Numbered from the stretch's first letter, positions 16,656 through 25,156 are shown. The stretch is DNA of 64,000 nucleotides from Aureimonas sp. SK2 (GCF_029813115.1 NZ_JAPZDS010000006.1:62001-126000), one strand, 5' to 3'. Numbers and translations: made by a program. The notes: a model not told the origin generated them from the letters alone.

Positions 16656-18428
16656 ATGTTCGGATGGACCGAATGCGTATCGCGACGCGTCTTTCAACGC
16701 GCCGCGCTGGTCCTGATGGGCCTGCTCGCAGCAACGGCGGCCGAGGCCGAGACACGGACTCTCAAGCTCTACCACGTCCATCTCAAAGAGAAGTCCGAGA
16801 TCACCTACAAGCGGAACGGCAAGTTCCTGCCCGACGGCCTGAAGAAGGCCAACTGGGCTCTGCGCGACTGGCGCGAGAACAAGCCGACCACCATGGACCC
16901 GAAGCTCCTCGACCTCCTCTACGAGGCGCATAAGCAGTCCGGCTCGCGCGGCTACATCCACGTCATCGGCGGTTACCGTTCGCCCGGCACCAACAAGATG
17001 CTGCGCTCGCGCTCCTCGGGCGTGGCGGGCTCGAGCCTCCACATGTCCGGCAAGGCGGTGGATTTCTTCCTGCCCGACGTCCCCCTCAAGCGGGTTCGCG
17101 ACATCGGCCTGCGCATGCAGCTCGGCGGCGTCGGCTACTATCCGCGCTCCGGCTCCCCCTTCGTCCATTTCGACACCGGAAAGGGCCGCTACTGGCCGCG
17201 CATGAGCCGCACGGAGCTGGCCAGCGTCTTCCCGAAGGGCAACACGATCCATCTGCCCTCCGACGGCAAGCCGCTGCCCGGCTACGAGACGGCGCTCGCT
17301 TCCTACAACAAGCGCAAGGGTGCCAACGACGTCCAGATCGCCTCCTCGTCGAGTTCCGGCGGCGGCCGTTCGCTGCTGGCCGTCCTGTTCGGCGGCGGCG
17401 CGGACGAGGCGGAGGACGAGGCCGAGGCCACGGCGGCCCCGGTCGGGCGCACCGCCCCGGCGGCCCGTCCGCAGCCGGCGGCCCCCGAGCCCGAGGTCCA
17501 GGTCGCGGCCGTTCGCCCGGCCCGTGCCCTGCCGCCCGCAGCCCTGCCGACCGGCGTCCCGATGCCCGAGCGCGATGCGTTCGACGGCTCCAGCCCCGCC
17601 GCCCGCGCGGCGCCGCCCGCCGGCATTCCGGCGGCCGAGACGGCGGTCGCGGCCCTTGTGCCCGCCCGCGTTCCGCTGCCGACCAGCGCGCCGTCGCGGC
17701 CTCAGGTCGTGGACCCCGCCTCGACGCTGGTCGCGGCGCTGGAGGCCGAAGCGCAGCCCGAGGTCGCCCCCGGCGCCCCGGCTCAGCTCGCCTACGCCGT
17801 GCCGACGCCACGGGCTCGTCCGCCCTTCGAGGCCGTTCTGCGCGGTGAGCAGGCTGCCCTGCCGACGCCGCGCATGATCGGTACCGAGCCCGAGCTAACG
17901 CCCGAATCCATCATCGCCGCCGCCATGGCCGAAAGCGCGGCCGCGTCGGCGGGTACCAAACCGCCGTCCCGTCCCGCCCCTCAACCGTCGGCGCGCCCGG
18001 ACGAGGCTGCGCTGGTCGCGGCCGTGATGCCCGCCACTCCGACGCCGGCCGCCGCACCGATCCGCGTCGCCGCGCTGGATGCGACGGCCGCTGTCGTCGC
18101 CAAGGTCGCCGAGCCCGCCCGCCGAACGGTGTCCGCCAAGGGCGGGCGCGTGGTCGGCGACGAGGCGGCCATCGCCGCAGCCCGTCGCGCCGCGCAGCCC
18201 TCGGCGCGCATCATCGCCGAGCGCGTCGAGTTCGCCGCCCTGATATCCAACCCGGAGCGCCGCGCCCTGGAGCAGGAGTTGGAGCGCCCGGTCGCCCACA
18301 GCCTGATCGGCAACGTGCCGGACGCCGTGTTCGCCCATGGCTTCTCGCACAAGGGGAGCGTTCCCTCCGCGTCCTCCCGTTTCGAGGGCAAGGCCGTGAA
18401 CTTCATGCCGGTCCACAAGATCAACTGA
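16656..18428 (+). CDS. DUF882 / M15-type murein endopeptidase (MepK-like) with a long Pro/Ala-rich C-terminal region
   Basis: A 590-residue exported protein. A signal or anchor segment (about 10-31) is followed by a DUF882 peptidase domain (about 33-210). Zinc-binding and catalytic residues are seen as H129 and D136 in SLHMSGKAVDFFLPD and H171 in PFVHFDTGKGRYW, with GGYRSPGTNKML before them. E. coli MepK, a meso-DAP-mDAP endopeptidase, has about 180 residues, so this copy carries some 370 extra residues. These are low-complexity Ala/Pro-rich (about 235-530), with a short ordered end (about 525-590). ATG 16656 follows GGGGGAAAG. The tail may span the periplasm or bind partners; that is inference. 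Confidence 0.88.
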   Translation: MFGWTECVSRRVFQRAALVLMGLLAATAAEAETRTLKLYHVHLKEKSEITYKRNGKFLPDGLKKANWALRDWRENKPTTMDPKLLDLLYEAHKQSGSRGYIHVIGGYRSPGTNKMLRSRSSGVAGSSLHMSGKAVDFFLPDVPLKRVRDIGLRMQLGGVGYYPRSGSPFVHFDTGKGRYWPRMSRTELASVFPKGNTIHLPSDGKPLPGYETALASYNKRKGANDVQIASSSSSGGGRSLLAVLFGGGADEAEDEAEATAAPVGRTAPAARPQPAAPEPEVQVAAVRPARALPPAALPTGVPMPERDAFDGSSPAARAAPPAGIPAAETAVAALVPARVPLPTSAPSRPQVVDPASTLVAALEAEAQPEVAPGAPAQLAYAVPTPRARPPFEAVLRGEQAALPTPRMIGTEPELTPESIIAAAMAESAAASAGTKPPSRPAPQPSARPDEAALVAAVMPATPTPAAAPIRVAALDATAAVVAKVAEPARRTVSAKGGRVVGDEAAIAAARRAAQPSARIIAERVEFAALISNPERRALEQELERPVAHSLIGNVPDAVFAHGFSHKGSVPSASSRFEGKAVNFMPVHKIN

Positions 18429-18458
18429 TCCGGCCGACCCGAGACGGACCGCCCTTCA

Positions 18459-18490
18459 CGCCCGCGCCCATCGGCGCGGGCGTTCGCGTT
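18459..18490 (+). terminator. Probable terminator of the DUF882 gene
   Basis: A perfect 10-bp stem CGCCCGCGCC/GGCGCGGGCG over a CATC loop lies 30 bases after the stop. The following tract is only TTCGCGTTT, so termination strength is uncertain. Confidence 0.6.
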
Positions 18491-18630
18491 TCCGGCGAAG
18501 ACGCGCCGGGTTCCTTCCCAGCCAAGTTCTCAGACGGCTATGCCTTATCCGCGGGGCGGACACGTGAAGATGATCGCGGCGCGCCTATCGGGGATTCATT
18601 GAGCAGGACTGTGCGTTTCAAAATCGGAGC

Positions 18631-18659
18631 TTGACAAAACTCGGACCGATTCTCAGATA
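18631..18659 (+). promoter_or_regulatory. Possible mucR promoter
   Basis: GCTTGACA contains a perfect -35 (TTGACA at 18631-18636) in the alphaproteobacterial context. The -10, about 17-18 bases on (CAGATAC region), is weak. The leader to the mucR ATG would be about 125 bases, long enough for an autoregulatory site. Confidence 0.4.
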
Positions 18660-18789
18660 CCTCACGGATAAACGCTCTCGCACATTGCTCCATCGAAGCC
18701 CGCAAGACGATTCGCCCCGCAAGGGCGGTCGAGCACGCTTCATGAACTTGAGCGACCTTTGCGTCTTTACGACCGGATCGGATTGAGAC

Positions 18790-19215
18790 ATGGACGACCT
18801 GAACATTTCGGACAGCGACGACGGGCTGATGGAACTGACCGCCGAGGTCGTCGCCGCCTATGTCAGCAATCATTCGCTGCCCGTGGCCGACCTGCCGGCC
18901 CTGATCGCGGACGTCCATGGCGCGCTCGGCATGACCGGCGCCCAGCCCGAACCCCCGCCGGCCGAGAAGCCCAAGCCCGCCGTTTCCGTCAAGAAGTCCG
19001 TCACCGACGAGTACATCGTCTGCCTCGAGGACGGGAAGAAGTTCAAGTCGCTGAAGCGTCACCTCATGACGCACTACAACCTGACCCCGGAAGAGTACCG
19101 CGAGAAGTGGGACCTGCCGGCGGACTATCCGATGGTCGCGCCGAGCTATGCTGCGGCCCGCTCGCGCCTCGCCAAGCAGATGGGCCTCGGCCACAAGCGC
19201 CGCCGCGGCCGCTGA
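18790..19215 (+). CDS. mucR: MucR/Ros-family zinc-finger transcriptional regulator
   Basis: A 141-residue regulator that binds AT-rich DNA and controls exopolysaccharide, motility and cell-cycle genes in Hyphomicrobiales. The N-terminal helical oligomerisation region (about 12-50) has the typical [14 protein letters not shown] linker rich in Pro, Lys and Glu follows. The prokaryotic zinc finger is [19 protein letters not shown], with Cys, Asp, His, His ligands (the second Cys of Ros is replaced by Asp, as in other MucR proteins). A basic tail KRRRGR ends the protein. It is convergent with gapR through a shared bidirectional terminator. The weak ribosome site TTGAG precedes the ATG. Confidence 0.94.
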   Translation: MDDLNISDSDDGLMELTAEVVAAYVSNHSLPVADLPALIADVHGALGMTGAQPEPPPAEKPKPAVSVKKSVTDEYIVCLEDGKKFKSLKRHLMTHYNLTPEEYREKWDLPADYPMVAPSYAAARSRLAKQMGLGHKRRRGR

Positions 19216-19230
19216 CCAGCCCGGCCCAAA

Positions 19231-19266
19231 CGAAAACGCCTCCGGTGCGAGCCGGAGGCGTTTTCG
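19231..19266. terminator. Bidirectional terminator between mucR and gapR
   Basis: CGAAAACGCCTCCGG and CCGGAGGCGTTTTCG form a 15-bp perfect stem over a 6-base loop. It has T-runs on both strands and lies 15 bases after the mucR stop and 24 after the gapR stop. Confidence 0.88.
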
Positions 19267-19289
19267 ATTCGAGGCGGTGCCCGGAGGCG

Positions 19290-19550
19290 TCAGCCGCCGG
19301 ACGGCATCATGCCCAGCGCCTGGAGATAGAGGTCCAGGATCGCGTCCATCTCGGCTCGCTCGTTGGCGTCCTGCTTGCGCAAGCTGATCACCTTCCGCAG
19401 CACCTTGACGTCGAAGCCGTTGCCCTTGGCCTCGGCGTAGACGTCCTTGATGTCGTCGGAGATCTGCTTCTTCTCCTCCTCCAGGCGCTCGATGCGCTCG
19501 ACGAAGGAGCGGAGCTGGTCCTGGGCGACTTCCTCGGTGGCGTTGGACAT
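19290..19550 (-). CDS. gapR: GapR-family (DUF2312) nucleoid-associated protein
   Basis: An 86-residue coiled-coil protein. In Caulobacter, GapR encircles overtwisted AT-rich DNA ahead of forks and RNA polymerase and supports topoisomerases. Here the family core is seen as [20 protein letters not shown] followed by [15 protein letters not shown] and [13 protein letters not shown], with the short acidic/hydrophobic end [11 protein letters not shown]. Length is typical (80-90). The ATG has GAGGT upstream. It shares a terminator with mucR, placing two chromosome-wide DNA-binding regulators tail to tail. Confidence 0.93.
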   Translation of the reverse strand: MSNATEEVAQDQLRSFVERIERLEEEKKQISDDIKDVYAEAKGNGFDVKVLRKVISLRKQDANERAEMDAILDLYLQALGMMPSGG

Positions 19551-19652
19551 GGGTAGACCTCGTAGCGGACGATAGGTACGCGTCGCCTAGAAACGGCGGC
19601 CGCTTTCCCCTCTTCGATGACGCGCAATGGTTACGCGAGCGTTACGCCGGCC

Positions 19653-19952
19653 TCAATCGTGCGGCTTGGAGGCGGCGAAGGCGGCTTGAGTCGCCGGGCT
19701 CGCCTCGCGCTGGTGAAGCGCACGCCATTCGTCGTAGGGCATGCCGTAGACGATCTCGCGCGCCGCCTCCTTCGACAGCGGCTGTCCGGCCTCGGCCGAG
19801 GCCTCGGCATACCAGTTCGACAGGCAGTTGCGGCAGAAGCCGGCGAGGTTCATCAGGTCGATGTTCTGGACATCGGTGCGCGCGCGCAGGTGGTCGCGCA
19901 GCCGGCGGAAGGCGGCCGCCTCCAGCTCCGTCGTGCTCGGGGCTTGGTCCAT
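19653..19952 (-). CDS. DUF1244 family protein
   Basis: A 99-residue soluble helical protein of unknown function that is widespread in alphaproteobacteria. The signature segment is NLAGFCRNCLSNWYAEA, with a CxxC pair near residues 40-43, followed by IVYGMPYDEWRALHQ. The cysteines suggest metal binding or redox activity, but this is unproven. ATG 19952 was chosen for its GAGGAG ribosome site and for the family length; the frame is open further upstream without support. It may follow its own promoter in the 186-base divergent spacer with the DUF1036 gene. Confidence 0.85.
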   Translation of the reverse strand: MDQAPSTTELEAAAFRRLRDHLRARTDVQNIDLMNLAGFCRNCLSNWYAEASAEAGQPLSKEAAREIVYGMPYDEWRALHQREASPATQAAFAASKPHD

Positions 19953-20138
19953 GGAAAGGCTCCTCGCTGTCGGTCCTCGACCCGATATCGGCCGCCCGGC
20001 GAGCGGCCGCAAGGCTGGCGACCGGCGCGATCGTATCGATTTAAGAAAAAGTATGCCCATGCGACGCCGCCCCGGCTTTGACAGTTTTCGCGACTATGCG
20101 AGAAGAGCCCGCCGCCGCGTTTCGTCAAAGGGTCGCCC

Positions 20139-20609
20139 ATGCCGCTTCGCCCGATCCTGGGGCTCCGCTCTCCGATCTCCGCCGCCGTCCTCGCCCTCGG
20201 TCTTTCCGCCCTGTCGGCGCCGTTCCTCTCCTCCGACGCCCGCGCCGATTTCCGCGTCTGCAACGGCACGCAGGCGCTGGTCGGCGTGGCGATCGGCCAG
20301 CGGACGGCGGAAGGCTGGGTGAGCGAAGGCTGGTGGCGCATTCCGGCGACGACCTGCCGCTCCGTCATCGAGGGCGAGCTGCAGTCGCGCTACTACTACA
20401 TCTATGCCGAGGACGCCGAGGGCGTCGGGCGTTGGGCGGGCGATATCGACATGTGCATCGCCGAAAACGAGTTCAAGATCGTCGGGGTCAAGGACTGCTT
20501 CGCCCGCGGGTTCCAGAAGATGGGCTTTCGGGAGTACGACACCGGCGGGCAGGGCAGCTGGATGGTCCAGCTGACGGAAGCGGCACGCGAAGGGACCGAC
20601 CAGCCATGA
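20139..20609 (+). CDS. DUF1036 secreted protein
   Basis: A 156-residue exported protein. The signal peptide (about 1-37, ending DARA) is followed by one DUF1036 domain with FRVCNGTQALVGVAIG, EGWWRIPATTC and YYYIYAEDAEG. Four cysteines (VCN, TTC, DMC, KDC) could form two disulphides in the periplasm. Function is unknown. Its stop overlaps the pyruvate-kinase start (ATGA), so the two are translated from one message. That arrangement is odd for a periplasmic protein and a glycolytic enzyme. Confidence 0.85.
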   Translation: MPLRPILGLRSPISAAVLALGLSALSAPFLSSDARADFRVCNGTQALVGVAIGQRTAEGWVSEGWWRIPATTCRSVIEGELQSRYYYIYAEDAEGVGRWAGDIDMCIAENEFKIVGVKDCFARGFQKMGFREYDTGGQGSWMVQLTEAAREGTDQP

Positions 20610-22042
20610 AACGCAATCGCCGCGTAAAGATCCTTGCAACGCTCGGGCCGGCCTCGTCGGACGAGGCGATGATCCGCAAGCTGCACGAAGCGGGCGCCGA
20701 CGTGTTCCGCATCAACATGAGCCACACCGACCACGACACGATGCGCGAGCTCGTCGCCCGCATCCGCCGCGTCGAGGCGGCCGTCGACCGGCCGATCGGC
20801 ATCCTGGCCGATCTCCAGGGTCCGAAGCTGCGCGTCGGCAAGTTCGCGGACGGCAAGGTCGACCTCCAGCCCGGCGATATCATCACGCTGGACGACAATC
20901 CCGAGCCGGGCGACCGCACCCGCGTCTACCTGCCTCATCCCGAGATCCTCCAGACCGTCCAACCGGGCCATCGTCTGCTGATCGACGACGGCAAGCTCCA
21001 GCTCCGCGCACTGGAATCGACCGGCACGGCGATCCGCTGCGAGGTCGTCGCCGGCACGCGCATTTCCGACAAGAAGGGCGTCAGCCTGCCCGACACGCTG
21101 CTGACGTCGGGCGCACTCACCGACAAGGATCGGCGCGACCTCGACGCGGTGCTGGAGGCCGAGGTCGACTGGCTGGCCCTCAGCTTCATCCAGCGGCCGG
21201 AAGACCTTGCCGAGGCGCGCAAGCTGGCGCGTGGGCGCGCCGGCCTTCTGTCCAAGATCGAGAAGCCGCAGGCCGTGGAGCGCCTCGACGAGATCATCGA
21301 GCTGTCCGACGCCATCATGGTGGCGCGCGGCGATCTCGGCGTCGAGATGCCGCTGGAGCAGGTGCCGGGCATCCAGAAGCGCATCACCCGCGCCGCCCGC
21401 CGTGCGGGCAAGCCGGTCGTCGTCGCGACCCAGATGCTGGAATCGATGATCACCGCCCCGGTGCCGACGCGCGCCGAGGTGTCGGACGTGTCGATTGCCG
21501 TCTTCGAGGGCGCCGACGCGATCATGCTGTCGGCCGAATCGGCGGCTGGCGCCTACCCGATCGAGGCCGTCCAGACCATGGACCGGATCGCGGTCGAGGT
21601 GGAGAAGGACCCGCTCTATCCCGGCATCATCTTCGCCCAGCGCCCCGCGGCGGAAGCGACGGGCGCCGACGCGGTGTCGCTGGCCGCGCGCCAGATCGCC
21701 GAGACGCTGCAGGTCGCGACCATCGTCACCTACACCTCGACCGGCACGACGGGCCTGCGCACCGCGCGCGAGCGCCCGCAGATCCCGATCCTTGCCCTGT
21801 CGCCGATCGCCGCCACGGCGCGCCGTCTCAGCCTCGTCTGGGGCCTGCACTGCGTGGTGACGGACGATGCGTCCGACATGGAGGACATGGTCAATCGCGC
21901 CTGCCGGCTGGCCGTGCAGCAGGGCTATGCGCGCGTCGGCGAGCGGGTGATCGTGACCGCCGGCGTGCCGCTGCGCACTCCCGGCGCCACCAACATGATC
22001 CGTATCGCCTATATCGGCTCCGACGGCCTCTCGGCCATCTGA
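20606..22042 (+). CDS. pyk: Pyruvate kinase
   Basis: A 478-residue glycolytic enzyme transferring phosphate from PEP to ADP. Motifs seen are KILATLGPASS at the N-terminus, FRINMSH, and ILADLQGPKLRVG. The active-site region SKIEKPQAVERLDEI is followed by DAIMVARGDLGVEMP, KPVVVATQMLESM and IMLSAESAAGAYP. The C-terminal domain (about 350-478) is the allosteric fold. ATG 20606 was chosen because the family begins here, and AAGGGA lies about 12 bases upstream inside the preceding gene. It is translationally coupled to the DUF1036 gene and followed by a hairpin. Confidence 0.97.
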   Translation: MKRNRRVKILATLGPASSDEAMIRKLHEAGADVFRINMSHTDHDTMRELVARIRRVEAAVDRPIGILADLQGPKLRVGKFADGKVDLQPGDIITLDDNPEPGDRTRVYLPHPEILQTVQPGHRLLIDDGKLQLRALESTGTAIRCEVVAGTRISDKKGVSLPDTLLTSGALTDKDRRDLDAVLEAEVDWLALSFIQRPEDLAEARKLARGRAGLLSKIEKPQAVERLDEIIELSDAIMVARGDLGVEMPLEQVPGIQKRITRAARRAGKPVVVATQMLESMITAPVPTRAEVSDVSIAVFEGADAIMLSAESAAGAYPIEAVQTMDRIAVEVEKDPLYPGIIFAQRPAAEATGADAVSLAARQIAETLQVATIVTYTSTGTTGLRTARERPQIPILALSPIAATARRLSLVWGLHCVVTDDASDMEDMVNRACRLAVQQGYARVGERVIVTAGVPLRTPGATNMIRIAYIGSDGLSAI

Positions 22043-22054
22043 CGGGAACAGGGG

Positions 22055-22082
22055 AGGCGGCCTGCCGAACGGGGCCGCCTTC
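22055..22082. terminator. Hairpin between pyk and the TPR gene
   Basis: AGGCGGCC (22055-22062) pairs with GGCCGCCT (22073-22080). It has only a short T-run on the plus strand and lies in the 46-base gap between convergent stops. It is a plausible weak terminator. Confidence 0.5.
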
Positions 22083-22088
22083 CGGGCG

Positions 22089-22709
22089 TCAGGCCGGCTC
22101 GCCCGACATCTCCTCGGCGATCCGGGCCGCCGCGTCCTGCGCGGCCTTCAGCGTCGGGTAGAGGGTGAGGGCGCGGGTATAGGCCTCCAGGGCCTCCCGC
22201 TTGCGCCCGAGCTCCTCCAGCATCGCTCCCAGCCCCGTCAGCGCGCCGAAATGGCGCGGCTCGCGGCGCAGTGTCTCCTCGACATCGGCGATCGACAGGG
22301 CATAGCGGTTCTGCGTGTAGTGCAGCGTGGCGCGGCGATTGTAGGCTTCCGCATAATCCGGCTGGAGCACGATCGCCTGGTCCACGAGATCGAGGGCGGC
22401 GCCCGCATCCTTGCGCGCGACGGCCTGCCCGGCCCGCTCCATCAGAAGGTCCACCGTGGCGCTGCCGCTGTCGAGCCAGACCCCTTGGATCTGGTTGGCG
22501 ACGGCGGTCGCCTTCTCGGCGTCCGGCTCGCGCCGTAGCTCGGCGAAGAGACGGTCGAGGCGCGCCTCACGCGTTTCGTCGGCCGGAGGCGTCGCGGCTT
22601 CCGAGGCGACTCCCGGCGGCAGGACGTCCTGCGCCCGAGACGGCATGCCGGCGGCCGTCAGCAACGCTGCGGCGAGAAGGGCGGATCGGAAACGAGAAAA
22701 GGCGCGCAT
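22089..22709 (-). CDS. Exported tetratricopeptide-repeat protein
   Basis: A 206-residue protein with a signal peptide (1-26, ending PSRAQ) and about three or four TPR units between residues 75 and 195. Examples are YAEAYNRRATLHYTQNRYAL, HFGALTGLGAMLEELGRKRE and ALEAYTRALTLYPTLK. It is a predicted periplasmic scaffold; partners are unknown. The ATG at 22709 lies inside the 3' arm of the rpmJ terminator hairpin, and the ribosome site TAAGG sits in its loop, so initiation may be masked by RNA structure. I see no better start for the signal peptide. Confidence 0.8.
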   Translation of the reverse strand: MRAFSRFRSALLAAALLTAAGMPSRAQDVLPPGVASEAATPPADETREARLDRLFAELRREPDAEKATAVANQIQGVWLDSGSATVDLLMERAGQAVARKDAGAALDLVDQAIVLQPDYAEAYNRRATLHYTQNRYALSIADVEETLRREPRHFGALTGLGAMLEELGRKREALEAYTRALTLYPTLKAAQDAAARIAEEMSGEPA

Positions 22710-22740
22710 GAGACGACCTTAAGTCGTCCCGGCGCGCCTT
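22695..22740 (-). terminator. rpmJ terminator overlapping the TPR start codon
   Basis: On the minus strand AAGGCGCGC (22740-22732) pairs with GCGCGCCTT (22707-22699). Inside it GACGAC pairs with GTCGTC over TTAAG, and TTTTC follows at about 22700-22696. The hairpin contains the ribosome site and ATG of the downstream TPR gene. Confidence 0.7.
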
Positions 22741-22780
22741 CCAAACGATTTTCGTCGAGCCGGTCGCCCGGCCCCGAGCG

Positions 22781-22906
22781 TCAGCCCTGACGCGCCTTGT
22801 AGCGCGGGGCGAGCTTGTTGATGATGTAGATGCGACCCTTGCGGCGAACCAGGCGGTTGGCGCGGTGGCGGCCCTTGAGGGACTTCAGCGAGTTCTTGAT
22901 CTTCAT
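22781..22906 (-). CDS. rpmJ: 50S ribosomal protein L36 (cysteine-free form)
   Basis: A 41-residue ribosomal protein, [20 protein letters not shown] at the start and [17 protein letters not shown] at the end. Canonical L36 binds zinc through three Cys and one His; this version has no cysteine, the zinc-independent type common in alphaproteobacteria. Length and the terminal RYKARQG are typical. It is a lone gene on the minus strand, with the purK terminator upstream and its own hairpin about 40 bases downstream. Confidence 0.95.
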   Translation of the reverse strand: MKIKNSLKSLKGRHRANRLVRRKGRIYIINKLAPRYKARQG

Positions 22907-22965
22907 GGTTTCGACCGTCGATTGCCAGGCGACGATCGGGCCTAGTCCCATTCCGCCGCATAATG

Positions 22966-22989
22966 AAAAACGCGCCGTGGGGGGCGCGT
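22966..22989 (-). terminator. Terminator of the purE-purK operon
   Basis: On the minus strand CGCGCC and GGCGCG form a 6-bp stem (22988-22983 with 22976-22971) over a short loop, followed by TTTTT (22970-22966). It lies 72 bases after the purK stop and ends 59 bases before the rpmJ start. Confidence 0.75.
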
Positions 22990-23061
22990 CGACCTAGGGT
23001 GGCAATAGCGGCAGGCGGGGTGCGATGTCAACCATGTGACGACGCGCCGCCTGCCGTTTCA

Positions 23062-24141
23062 TCAGCCTTTTCGTGCGGTGAGGCGGGTCGCGTGGCCCAT
23101 CTTGCGCCCGGCGCGCGCCTCGCGCTTGCCGTAGAGGGTGAGAAGGACGTTCGGCTCGGCCAGCAGCGCGCCGGCCCGCTCCACGTCGGCGCCGATGAGG
23201 TTCTCCATCACGCAGTCCGAATGCCGCTCCGCCGAGCCCAGCGGCAGGCCCGCGACGGCGCGGATATGCTGCTCGAACTGCGAGATCGTGCAGGCGGCCT
23301 CCGTCCAGTGGCCGGAATTGTGGACGCGGGGCGCGATCTCGTTGACGAGGAGCGCTCCGTCGCCGCCAACGAAGAACTCGACGCCGATCACCCCGACATA
23401 GGACAGCCTGTCGAGGATCGTGCGCGCCGTTTCCACGGCCTTCTCGGCGACCGCCTCGCCAATCGCCGCCGGCACGGTGGATCGGCTGAGAATGCCCATC
23501 CGATGGACGTTCTCGGCCGGGTCGAAGGCGACGAACGAGCCGTCCGCCCCACGCGCCGCGATCACCGAGATCTCCCGCTCGAAGGGCACCTTCTTTTCGA
23601 GGATGGCGGGCACGCCGCCGAGGCTCTCGAACACGTCGTCGTGCGGCCCGCCGGCCGCGATGGTCGCCTGGCCCTTGCCGTCGTAGCCGAGGCGGCGCGT
23701 CTTGAGGATGCAGTCGCCGCGCAGATCGAGGAGTGCGTGCTCCAGCTCCTGCGGGTCGTCCACTGCGCGCCAGGGGGCGGTGGCGATGCCGATGCCGTTG
23801 AGGAACGCCTTCTCCACGACGCGGTCCTGCGCCACCTCCAAGGCCTCGATCGGCGGGTGGATGGGCCTGGGAACGCCGAGCGCGCGCAGGGGCTCGACCG
23901 GCACGTTCTCGAACTCGTAGGTCATGACGTCGGTGGCGTCGGCCAGCTGGCGAAGGGCCGCGAGATCGTCGTAGGCGCCGCGCACCAGACCGTTGGCCAC
24001 CTGGGCGGCCGGGCAGTCGGCGTCGGGATCGAGGATCAGGGTGCGAAAGCCGAGCCGGGCCGCACTCGACGCCATCATGCGGCCGAGCTGGCCACCGCCG
24101 ATGATGCCGATCGTGGAGCCGAAGGGGAGGGGGGCTGTCAT
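23062..24141 (-). CDS. purK: N5-carboxyaminoimidazole ribonucleotide synthase
   Basis: A 359-residue ATP-grasp enzyme. With PurE it carboxylates AIR in purine synthesis, using ATP and bicarbonate. It begins with IGIIGGGQLGRMMASSAARLG, the PurK N-terminal signature. Later segments are TYEFENVP, KTRRLGYDGKGQ in the ATP-grasp region, and VNEIAPRVHNSGHWT with metal-binding residues. ATG 24141 sits at the family start with GAGGCGG upstream; the open frame continues into purE but is not coding there. It is 25 bases after purE and last in the operon. Confidence 0.97.
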   Translation of the reverse strand: MTAPLPFGSTIGIIGGGQLGRMMASSAARLGFRTLILDPDADCPAAQVANGLVRGAYDDLAALRQLADATDVMTYEFENVPVEPLRALGVPRPIHPPIEALEVAQDRVVEKAFLNGIGIATAPWRAVDDPQELEHALLDLRGDCILKTRRLGYDGKGQATIAAGGPHDDVFESLGGVPAILEKKVPFEREISVIAARGADGSFVAFDPAENVHRMGILSRSTVPAAIGEAVAEKAVETARTILDRLSYVGVIGVEFFVGGDGALLVNEIAPRVHNSGHWTEAACTISQFEQHIRAVAGLPLGSAERHSDCVMENLIGADVERAGALLAEPNVLLTLYGKREARAGRKMGHATRLTARKG

Positions 24142-24166
24142 GCGGTCCGCCTCGAAAGGAAAGGGA

Positions 24167-24670
24167 TCAATGCGATGGGCCTGCGTCGTCGACGGGACGC
24201 TCGTCGACCGCGTCGGTCTGGCGCGCACGCCAGGCGTCCAGCCGTTCGGCGAGGGCCGGATCGGTGAGGGCAAGGACGCTGGCGGCGAGCAGCGCCGCGT
24301 TGACCGCGCCCGCCCGCCCGATCGCCAGCGTGCCGACCGGAATGCCCGCCGGCATCTGCACGATCGACAGGAGACTGTCCTGGCCCGACAGCGCCCGGCT
24401 CTCCACCGGCACTCCAAAGACGGGAAGCGGCGTCATGGAGGCCGCCATGCCCGGAAGGTGGGCAGCGCCGCCGGCACCCGCGATCACGACCTTGAAGCCC
24501 CTGGCCTTGGCGCCCTTGGCGAAGGAGACGAGGCGGTCGGGCGTGCGATGGGCCGAGACGATCAAGGCCTCGTGCGCGATGCCGAGCGCGTCCAGCGTCT
24601 CGGCGGCGTTCCGCATCGTGGGCCAGTCCGACTGGCTGCCCATGATGATGGCGACGGGGGCCGAGCTCAT
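24167..24670 (-). CDS. purE: N5-carboxyaminoimidazole ribonucleotide mutase
   Basis: A 167-residue enzyme interconverting N5-CAIR and CAIR in purine synthesis. Signature motifs are [29 protein letters not shown] (active-site SAHRTP) and [19 protein letters not shown] 24670 overlaps the stop of the YdcH-like gene as ATGA, so the upstream small gene and purE are translationally coupled. The C-terminal 20 residues are hydrophilic and not conserved. Confidence 0.97.
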   Translation of the reverse strand: MSSAPVAIIMGSQSDWPTMRNAAETLDALGIAHEALIVSAHRTPDRLVSFAKGAKARGFKVVIAGAGGAAHLPGMAASMTPLPVFGVPVESRALSGQDSLLSIVQMPAGIPVGTLAIGRAGAVNAALLAASVLALTDPALAERLDAWRARQTDAVDERPVDDAGPSH

Positions 24671-24870
24671 GCGATGATGTCCGGCAGGACCTGATCCTCG
24701 AGATCCTGGAGGCGGTCCTTGATCAGGAGCTTCTTCTTCTTCATGCGCTGGATCTGCAGCCGGTCGCAGCCGGTCGCCTCCATCGCGTCGATCGCCGCGT
24801 CGAAATCCGCGTGCTCCTGGCGCAGCCTTGCCAACTGCAGCCTGAGTTCGGCCTGTTCCTGATCCGCCAC
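24667..24870 (-). CDS. YdcH (DUF465) family small helical protein, upstream of purE
   Basis: A 67-residue, fully helical charged protein. The core [20 protein letters not shown] is followed by [20 protein letters not shown], the DUF465 pattern. The GTG at 24870 is preceded by GAGGGG about 8 bases upstream; the longer open frame reaching 25011 has no support. Its stop overlaps the purE start. Function is unknown. A second DUF465 gene lies on the opposite strand 286 bases away. Confidence 0.8.
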   Translation of the reverse strand: MADQEQAELRLQLARLRQEHADFDAAIDAMEATGCDRLQIQRMKKKKLLIKDRLQDLEDQVLPDIIA

Positions 24871-25156
24871 CCCGGTCCCCTCGAACGCGACACCACCGAA
24901 CCCCGGCGCCCGCTCGGCGGGCCGGGGCCTCACAAAAAATCGACCCGGCCTTCCTCGGCAGGCGGAAACCCCGCCAAGTCCTTGGGAAAGGACGCTTCGA
25001 CACCCATCCATTCGTTACCAGCCTCGGAAGAATTTAAAAACCCGGGCTTGAACCCCATTCGACAGGTCAAACCTTATATGACACCTTCATGGCGTCCACG
25101 ACGCGCCGGTCGTCCGGGCGCCGATGGAGGGAGAAGAGACCTAGAGGAGCTCAAGA

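Larger units (their letters stand above)
18429..18789. other. 361-base spacer upstream of mucR
   Basis: Besides the hairpin at 18459-18482, this spacer has a promoter-like site near 18631 and an A/T-richer segment at 18590-18665. It is probably the mucR control region; MucR-family genes are known to be autoregulated through AT-rich sites. I see no convincing small gene on either strand. Confidence 0.5.
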
